Below, one piece after another: positions 31,845 through 36,853 of a stretch of DNA of 36,853 nucleotides (the stretch's first letter is position 1; each line of letters starts with the position of its first letter). Source of the DNA: Bacteroidota bacterium (lineage in GTDB: Bacteria > Bacteroidota > Ignavibacteria > Palsa-1295); contig JAJPIQ010000035.1 of the NCBI GenBank assembly GCA_021324685.1, positions 1 to 36,853 of the forward strand, given 5' to 3'. A model generated the notes under the pieces. That model saw only the letters and a list, made by a program, of their open reading frames with translations, ran no database searches and had not been told where the DNA came from. The translations under genes were made by a program, and so were the position numbers.

Positions 31845-34022
31845 TCAGTTCTTCAGAACACGCTTGCTCAGCACTACGCCGCCCATATTTACACGGACAA
31901 TGTACGCTCCGGCCGGCAGCATACTCGTGTTCCACTCGTAACTACCTTCGACATGAAATTTTGTTACTTCCCGTCCGAGGATATCGAAGATTTCGATTTC
32001 GGCGGAGGGCGAACCGAACAGACGGAACACGGCGATCTCCGAAGATGGGTCGAAGGACAACGAGAAGTTGGCGGGGGATTCCGTTACAAGGACCGACGCC
32101 GTAGCAAGGCTACTAAAGCATGTATCGAAACGGTTCCCAGCCAGGTCGATCGCCGTCACGCAAAAACTTGATTCCTGAGACGGATTGATTATTTGACCCT
32201 CGAAACTCGTAACGCGTTCATTTTTAATCGAAGAGCTGCCTCCGAGAGACATGTTTGTAACGTTGGAAAAATAAAGCGTGTCGAGCCCTCGATCCCATGC
32301 CTGTGAATCAGTGACCGTATAAAAGCAAGGACCGTTTACCGTATCGATGCAAACGATACGTGCGAGTCGAGGCGGATTTTTATCTGCGATCGTGCAATAG
32401 GTAAATTGCGTAGTATCGGAATGCCCCAGGGAATCCACAATCATGATCGTTGCCGAGCCATTAAGCATCGAGTCGATAACGCAGACCGAATAAAACATCG
32501 AATCCTGATGCGTCTTAACGAGCGAAAGCACCATATTCTGAATCGCCGAAGCCGTTACGGATTTCACCGGCACCGTCGTTACACCAGTATCGTACGCGAC
32601 GGCGTTGTAGCACCGGGCATTACACGGGTTATCGCCGAAGCTGCCGATGCTCGAAAGGACGTTGGAGACGGGTGAACTATTGTAAGCGATGTATGGCGAT
32701 TGGCAATCGACGGCAATCGGAGTCGCACAGGGCGACGTAATAAGGATCGGTGCCGGGATACCCGTAGCAGCGAGCGAAACGGAAATATTGAATGTCGAGT
32801 CGCCCGAGCAATTAATCAGTGAACCCATTACCGTATCTTTCCACGTAACCGCGGATGCTCCGTAGGCAGGAACGATTGCGCGTGAAAAATTCTGTTGCTG
32901 CTGATATCCGTTCGTCGAGACCGGTTCCGGACTGACGATCTGTATCGGGCCCGCTTGAACACCCGCCGCGTTTGTCACGGTCTGCGTGGCCGAAGCGTCC
33001 ACCGCGGAACTGTAATGCGGGTTCCAGACTACGGCATCGACCGGAAAGCTGGAAGGAATATACACGCTGTCCTTTGCGTCCCATGTTATATGGTCCGGAT
33101 GGACGGTTATCGCATCGAGGTTCCCATAACAGAACGAATTCGAATAGGCTGCCGTACCGTAGCTTCCACGACCGAGCTCTTGCGTTGAGTTCGGACCAAT
33201 AGCCGTATCCGGCCATTGAATAAGTAAAGCTGCATCTGTCGAGTGGTTAAAGAATGTACTGGGCAAGCCCCATGTATAACCGGTCACGATCGTCGGCCAA
33301 TCGACATACGCAACGCGGCTTGGCTGCATAAGTCCCATCGGTCCCGGAGCGAGGCTGTCGTTATTGAAGCCGATGGCAAGGTTGCCGGGAAAAGTTATCG
33401 AAGAGATCGGCCGCTCTGTCGCAATGAAGTACGGAGGGATAGGCGAAAAGTCTTGCCAATCGTAGGTGTAACCAAAGCGCGTGGTGATGGGATTATCATC
33501 GTTCGATGTGTCGACCGAGGAAAGAAATCCGTCAAGAAGGAGTTGCGCTTGAACGTTTACCGTGGAATCTTCATGATTGACAGCGCTGAACTTATAAACG
33601 ATTTGACCGGAGTTCGAGAACGAGAAAAAAACCGGGTAAACGTCCTGAACGATGTCAATGGCATTCGGTCCCATCGGTTGCCAGACCGTTCGAACGGTGT
33701 CCTGAATCTTCATCGTCTTACCATTCTGAAGGTAGCCAGTCGGATTGGAGGGAACAGCACCGGTAACCGGTGCAAGCGCGATATACATGTTGTTCGTATA
33801 AAACTTCCCATTGATGGCGACCGTAAGATAGGAATGTTCTTCATACGAAAGCCAATTTTTTGGCGTTGAGGGCCCGGCGAGATAGATGCCTATAAGCCCT
33901 GCACCGTCCCTCGAAACGTCCACTTTTACGGCCGCATTGCCCGTCGTAAGAAATTGTGCGTGAGCGGCTGTTGAAATTGCAAGGAGAAGGCCTGGGACCG
34001 TGAAGAGATATGACCGAGACAT
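31845..34022 (-). CDS. T9SS-exported protein of unknown function
   Basis: The protein has 725 residues. The signal peptide is LFTVPGLLLAISTAAHA, cut before QFLTT. No enzyme domain is recognised. Residues 20-290 are beta-rich and describe a repeated exposed module; later parts have Ig-like strand patterns (CVTAIDLAGNRFDTC, FTYCTIADKNPPRL) with paired cysteines. The sorting domain (IEIFDILGREVTKFHVEGSY, EWNTSMLPAGAYIVRVNMGG) is nearly the same as in the downstream protein. The gap to that gene is 3 bp, so both are probably transcribed together from the spacer at 34023-34124, which has a palindrome. Confidence 0.8.
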   Translation of the reverse strand: MSRSYLFTVPGLLLAISTAAHAQFLTTGNAAVKVDVSRDGAGLIGIYLAGPSTPKNWLSYEEHSYLTVAINGKFYTNNMYIALAPVTGAVPSNPTGYLQNGKTMKIQDTVRTVWQPMGPNAIDIVQDVYPVFFSFSNSGQIVYKFSAVNHEDSTVNVQAQLLLDGFLSSVDTSNDDNPITTRFGYTYDWQDFSPIPPYFIATERPISSITFPGNLAIGFNNDSLAPGPMGLMQPSRVAYVDWPTIVTGYTWGLPSTFFNHSTDAALLIQWPDTAIGPNSTQELGRGSYGTAAYSNSFCYGNLDAITVHPDHITWDAKDSVYIPSSFPVDAVVWNPHYSSAVDASATQTVTNAAGVQAGPIQIVSPEPVSTNGYQQQQNFSRAIVPAYGASAVTWKDTVMGSLINCSGDSTFNISVSLAATGIPAPILITSPCATPIAVDCQSPYIAYNSSPVSNVLSSIGSFGDNPCNARCYNAVAYDTGVTTVPVKSVTASAIQNMVLSLVKTHQDSMFYSVCVIDSMLNGSATIMIVDSLGHSDTTQFTYCTIADKNPPRLARIVCIDTVNGPCFYTVTDSQAWDRGLDTLYFSNVTNMSLGGSSSIKNERVTSFEGQIINPSQESSFCVTAIDLAGNRFDTCFSSLATASVLVTESPANFSLSFDPSSEIAVFRLFGSPSAEIEIFDILGREVTKFHVEGSYEWNTSMLPAGAYIVRVNMGGVVLSKRVLKN

Positions 34023-34041
34023 TGGATACCCCCAATTATAT

Positions 34042-34075
34042 GTTCAAATAGAACTTTTCATTCATACGTATGAAT
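34042..34075. promoter_or_regulatory. Two dyads in the divergent spacer
   Basis: GTTC-AAATA-GAAC (34042-34054) and the perfect 16-bp palindrome ATTCATACGTATGAAT (34060-34075) lie between two divergent genes. The first also reads TCTATTTG on the minus strand, one base from a -7 box. Confidence 0.5.
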
Positions 34076-34124
34076 CCCCCAGGCATTCGCACAGAACTTA
34101 AAAAACGGGTGTTGCAACAACCTT

Positions 34125-35147
34125 ATGGAACTCGAAGAACGCTACCGAATAGTCAAATCAAATGTCGGCGTAACGGATGTGAGCCAGCAATATGGCCGTT
34201 TGTTCGCCAAAGGCAAGGATGCTTTCGATCTCCTTCACCGGATGTCCACGAACGATATTACGCCGCTCGAATCAGGAAATCGTGCAGTCCTCACTGCACT
34301 GCTCAATGAGAAGGGCCGTTTTGTCGACCTTGTCATCGTCATTAAGCATAGCAAAGACGAAACCTTACTTGTGACAAGTGCGGGCAAAGAGGAAGCGGTG
34401 ATCCAATGGCTCGATAAATTCACGATCATGGAAGATGCTCGTTTCGAGCGTGCGTCGGAAAAAATTGTTCAATTTTTTGTGTGCGGTCCAAACGCGTTGG
34501 AACTTTTACAGAAATTTACAACCGGAAAAATAGATGGATCGCGAAGCGAAGTATGCGACCTTTCTTTCGGCACGGCACCAGCATCGCTCGTAAAGGTTCT
34601 GGGCCTCGCGATGAAGGGGTGGTTCCTTCTTACGAGCACGGACCATGCTCCCAAAGTGAGGGAGGCTTTGCTTTCTGAGGCGGAACGGCTTGGTGGAGCT
34701 GCATTCGAACGCGATCTCTTTGAAATCCTTCGTATCGAAAATGGAATGCCCATTGCGCCGAATGAAATAAATGAAAAACATAATCCGCTCGAAATTCCTG
34801 GAATCGGTCGCGAAGCCGTAAGCTTCACAAAAGGTTGTTACATCGGGCAGGAAGTCATTGCTCGACTCGACGCACAGGATAAGGTTCAGCGACAGCTTGT
34901 GGGGTTATGTTTTGCCGACGAATTGCCTTCTCCGGGCGACCGCATTTCGGATGAATCACTTGTCGGAACGGCGCTCGGAGATGAAATCGGCGAGGTCACA
35001 AGCACGGTAAATTCCCCTCAGAAAGGGCCGATTGCTCTCGGATACGTACGTGGAAAATATGCGAATCCTGGCCGGAAGATTTCCGTAAAATCTGCTAACG
35101 GCAATATAATGCCAGCAACCCTCGTTAGCCTGCCATTCGATGACTGA
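34125..35147 (+). CDS. ygfZ: YgfZ/GcvT-family folate-binding protein
   Basis: The protein has 340 residues. It is related to the glycine-cleavage T protein, and family members help maintain Fe-S enzymes in a folate-dependent way. The diagnostic motif KGCYIGQEVIARLDAQ is present near residues 236-251, with the cysteine typical of YgfZ. The N-terminal GcvT part includes FDLLHRMSTNDITPL and LNEKGRFVDLVIV. It is complete in length. Its end overlaps nadA by 8 bp, so they are co-translated. NadA carries a [4Fe-4S] cluster, and the pairing fits a maintenance role. Confidence 0.92.
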   Translation: MELEERYRIVKSNVGVTDVSQQYGRLFAKGKDAFDLLHRMSTNDITPLESGNRAVLTALLNEKGRFVDLVIVIKHSKDETLLVTSAGKEEAVIQWLDKFTIMEDARFERASEKIVQFFVCGPNALELLQKFTTGKIDGSRSEVCDLSFGTAPASLVKVLGLAMKGWFLLTSTDHAPKVREALLSEAERLGGAAFERDLFEILRIENGMPIAPNEINEKHNPLEIPGIGREAVSFTKGCYIGQEVIARLDAQDKVQRQLVGLCFADELPSPGDRISDESLVGTALGDEIGEVTSTVNSPQKGPIALGYVRGKYANPGRKISVKSANGNIMPATLVSLPFDD

Positions 35148-36279
35148 TATTCTGGAACTGGACGTCATGCCTTCGGCCGAACCGGTCGAAGAAGCGCTCG
35201 TTGCCGAAACGACTTCCGAGGAAGTGGTAAGCCGAATTCACGCTTTAAAAGAGGAACTGCGTGACAGGGTCGTCATCCTCGGACACCACTACCAGCGGGA
35301 TGACATTGTCCAATTTGCCGACCGGACGGGAGATAGCTTCGAACTTGCGCGGTATGCTTCGGAACTTCACGACAGGGAATTTATTATTTTCTGCGGGGTC
35401 CATTTTATGGCCGAAACCGCGGATATTCTTTCGGCTAAACATCAAAAAGTAATTCTGCCCGATCTTAAGGCCGGGTGCTCCATGAGCGATATGGCGCGTG
35501 CCGAACAAGTCTTCGACGCCTGGGAGGAAATGGCCGAGCACGTCGATACCTCGAAGGTCTGTCCTGTCACGTACATGAATTCCAGCGCCGCGATCAAAGC
35601 ATTTTGTGGCGAGCATGGCGGCACCGTGTCGACGAGTTCCAATAATCGCTCGATCTTCGAATGGGCATTTGCTCAAGGATTTGAAAAGATCTTTTTCTTT
35701 CCCGATCAGCATTTGGGAAGGAATACAGCGTACTATCAATTGGGGATCCCTCTTGAAGAGATCCGTCTGTATGATCAGACAAAACCGTTTGGCGGCCTAA
35801 CCCCGGAAGAACTTCAGAAAGCGAAAATTCTCTTATGGCGCGGGCATTGTTCGGTCCATCAGCATTTTCAGCCATCGCACCCCGGAATTATGCGTGCGCT
35901 CTATCCCGGTATTCAGGTGATGGTGCACCCGGAGTGTATGTTCGAAGTCGTGAAGCAGGCGGACAAGGTCGGTTCGACTTCTTTTATTATCAAGACAGTC
36001 GACCAGGCCCCATCGGGAAGCAAATGGGCGATCGGCACCGAGCACCACATGGTGAATCGCTTAAAAAAGCAGCATCCCGAACAATTTATTACGACGCTTG
36101 CCCCGTATGCCTGCGAGTGCGCGACGATGTTCCGGATTTCGCCGGAATCTCTCCTCGATGTCCTGGAACATCTAAAGTTGGGAATTATAAAAAATCGGAT
36201 CGAAGTATCGGATTCCGATAAAAAGTGGGCGAAGGTTGCGCTGGATCGAATGTTGGAAATAACGAGGAAAGCAGCGTAG
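35140..36279 (+). CDS. nadA: Quinolinate synthase
   Basis: The protein has 379 residues. It condenses iminoaspartate with dihydroxyacetone phosphate to quinolinate in de novo NAD synthesis. The cluster-binding cysteines are C113 (KAGCSMSD), C266 (HPEC) and one in ACEC (C325/C327). Other family blocks are ILGHHYQRDDIVQFAD, CPVTYMNSSAAIKAFCGEHG and FFPDQHLGRNTAYY. About 35 N-terminal residues precede the conserved core and are Glu-rich. nadB and nadC are not in the window. It overlaps ygfZ by 8 bp. Confidence 0.97.
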   Translation: MTDILELDVMPSAEPVEEALVAETTSEEVVSRIHALKEELRDRVVILGHHYQRDDIVQFADRTGDSFELARYASELHDREFIIFCGVHFMAETADILSAKHQKVILPDLKAGCSMSDMARAEQVFDAWEEMAEHVDTSKVCPVTYMNSSAAIKAFCGEHGGTVSTSSNNRSIFEWAFAQGFEKIFFFPDQHLGRNTAYYQLGIPLEEIRLYDQTKPFGGLTPEELQKAKILLWRGHCSVHQHFQPSHPGIMRALYPGIQVMVHPECMFEVVKQADKVGSTSFIIKTVDQAPSGSKWAIGTEHHMVNRLKKQHPEQFITTLAPYACECATMFRISPESLLDVLEHLKLGIIKNRIEVSDSDKKWAKVALDRMLEITRKAA

Positions 36280-36293
36280 GGCCATAATTGTTG

Positions 36294-36301
36294 TAGTTTT
36301 G
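36294..36301 (+). promoter_or_regulatory. Possible -7 box directly before the Sel1 gene
   Basis: TAGTTTTG ends 4 bp before the ATG at 36306. A start at the usual distance would make the mRNA nearly leaderless. No TTG lies 19-21 bp upstream, so the call is weak. Confidence 0.25.
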
Positions 36302-36305
36302 CCGT

Positions 36306-36853
36306 ATGACCTACCGGAAATATTTTCTGTGTGTTGCGTTCCTTCTAAGTTCGACCGATTATTCCCAGGCCCAAAATCGAGACAGCCTCGATGCAAAAGC
36401 GGTGCAATACTTACAAAATCAGGACTTTGGACACGCCGTTCCGATTCTTAAAGAGGCTGCGGCGGCAGGTTCTCCAAAATCGCAGTATAATTATGCCGTT
36501 TGTTTACTCCAAGGCGCCGGTGTGGCTCAAAACGATTCCCTTGCCAATATTTTTTTAGAACGATCTGCCAATCAAAATTATGTCGATGCCGAGTTCAAAT
36601 TGGCTTCCAGTTACCGGATGGGGCGAGGTGTACAGGCCAATTCGCAGAAAGCAGTATATTGGTACAGCCGGGCTGCGGAACTCGGCGACGTCGAAAGTGA
36701 GCTCGATCTTGCGATATATTATCGTGGCGATAATGGGATTCCACGCGATACCGTAAAAATGTTATACTGGCTTACGCGCGCAGCCACACAACGAAATCCG
36801 AAAGACGATACCGTGGCTACCTCTTCTTCGGGTCCTGTGACCGTTAGTACAAC
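36306..36853 (+). CDS. Sel1-repeat protein, secreted (partial)
   Basis: The gene runs off the right edge; 182 residues are visible. A Sec-type signal (YFLCVAFLLSSTDYSQA) is followed by Sel1-like TPR repeats of about 36 residues: AVQYLQNQDFGHAVPILKEA, then AGSPKSQYNYAVCLLQGAGV, ANQNYVDAEFKLASSYRMGR and ELGDVESELDLAIYYRGDNG. Such solenoids mediate protein contacts in the envelope or outside. It follows nadA by 26 bp and could be read through from it. The partner is unknown. Confidence 0.85.
   Translation, partial: MTYRKYFLCVAFLLSSTDYSQAQNRDSLDAKAVQYLQNQDFGHAVPILKEAAAAGSPKSQYNYAVCLLQGAGVAQNDSLANIFLERSANQNYVDAEFKLASSYRMGRGVQANSQKAVYWYSRAAELGDVESELDLAIYYRGDNGIPRDTVKMLYWLTRAATQRNPKDDTVATSSSGPVTVST

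Noticed and set aside
33243-33869. 208-residue plus-strand open frame
   Set aside because: It is antisense to the T9SS gene at 31845-34022, with no domain and no start signal.
1-36853. tRNA or rRNA genes
   Set aside because: I found no cloverleaf with a proper T-loop and acceptor end, and no rRNA signature.

Overview
The window looks like a chromosomal segment of a Gram-negative bacterium of the Bacteroidota/Chlorobiota group, perhaps the Ignavibacteria/Kapabacteria side. This rests on four things. Secreted proteins end in type IX secretion (T9SS) sorting domains. lpxC and fabZ are fused, as is typical of that group. Three intergenic spacers carry a TTG-(19-20 bp)-TAnnTTTG promoter of the Bacteroidota kind. 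Strong Shine-Dalgarno sequences are scarce. The lineage is inferred; no rRNA gene is present. I see no tRNA, insertion sequence, phage or CRISPR array.

Layout, left to right. 1-940: the end of a T9SS cargo gene with its terminator, a small HTH regulator, and a candidate small RNA on the minus strand. 940-4525: housekeeping and redox repair genes (a NarL-type response regulator, recO, an msrB lipoprotein divergent from a thioredoxin-reductase-like flavoprotein, and rsmI). 4641-7124: a membrane protein followed by two related SH3-like lipoproteins, none with a known function. 7126-9465: a T9SS-exported protein with LamG-like and SGNH/SASA esterase domains. 9624-11178: an ECF sigma factor followed by a one-TM protein with a beta-barrel-like C-terminus. 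11200-13324: a GT9 glycosyltransferase overlapping a LysE-type exporter. 13365-16114: a compact three-gene unit encoding a Rieske Tat lipoprotein, a monoheme cytochrome fused to a porin-like barrel, and a lipoprotein with an unusual CX4CH heme motif. 16619-20479: a 1286-residue T9SS cargo behind a near-consensus promoter.

20582-27719: lpxA and lpxC-fabZ (lipid A), trmD, a DUF4386 membrane protein, a DUF948/YtxH envelope pair, a GalT-like HIT-fold protein and DoxX. 27720-29011: a long structured upstream region and a second ECF sigma factor. 29160-34022: two adjacent T9SS cargos with nearly the same sorting domain. 34125-36279: ygfZ overlapping nadA, which links Fe-S cluster maintenance to an Fe-S enzyme of NAD synthesis. 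36306-end: a partial Sel1-repeat protein.

The best candidate for a little-described system is the Rieske / cytochrome-porin / CX4CH-lipoprotein unit, read here as a possible electron route between periplasm and cell surface. Second is the candidate small RNA at 729-836, which has a matching promoter, internal hairpin and terminator. Function in both cases is inferred from sequence only.
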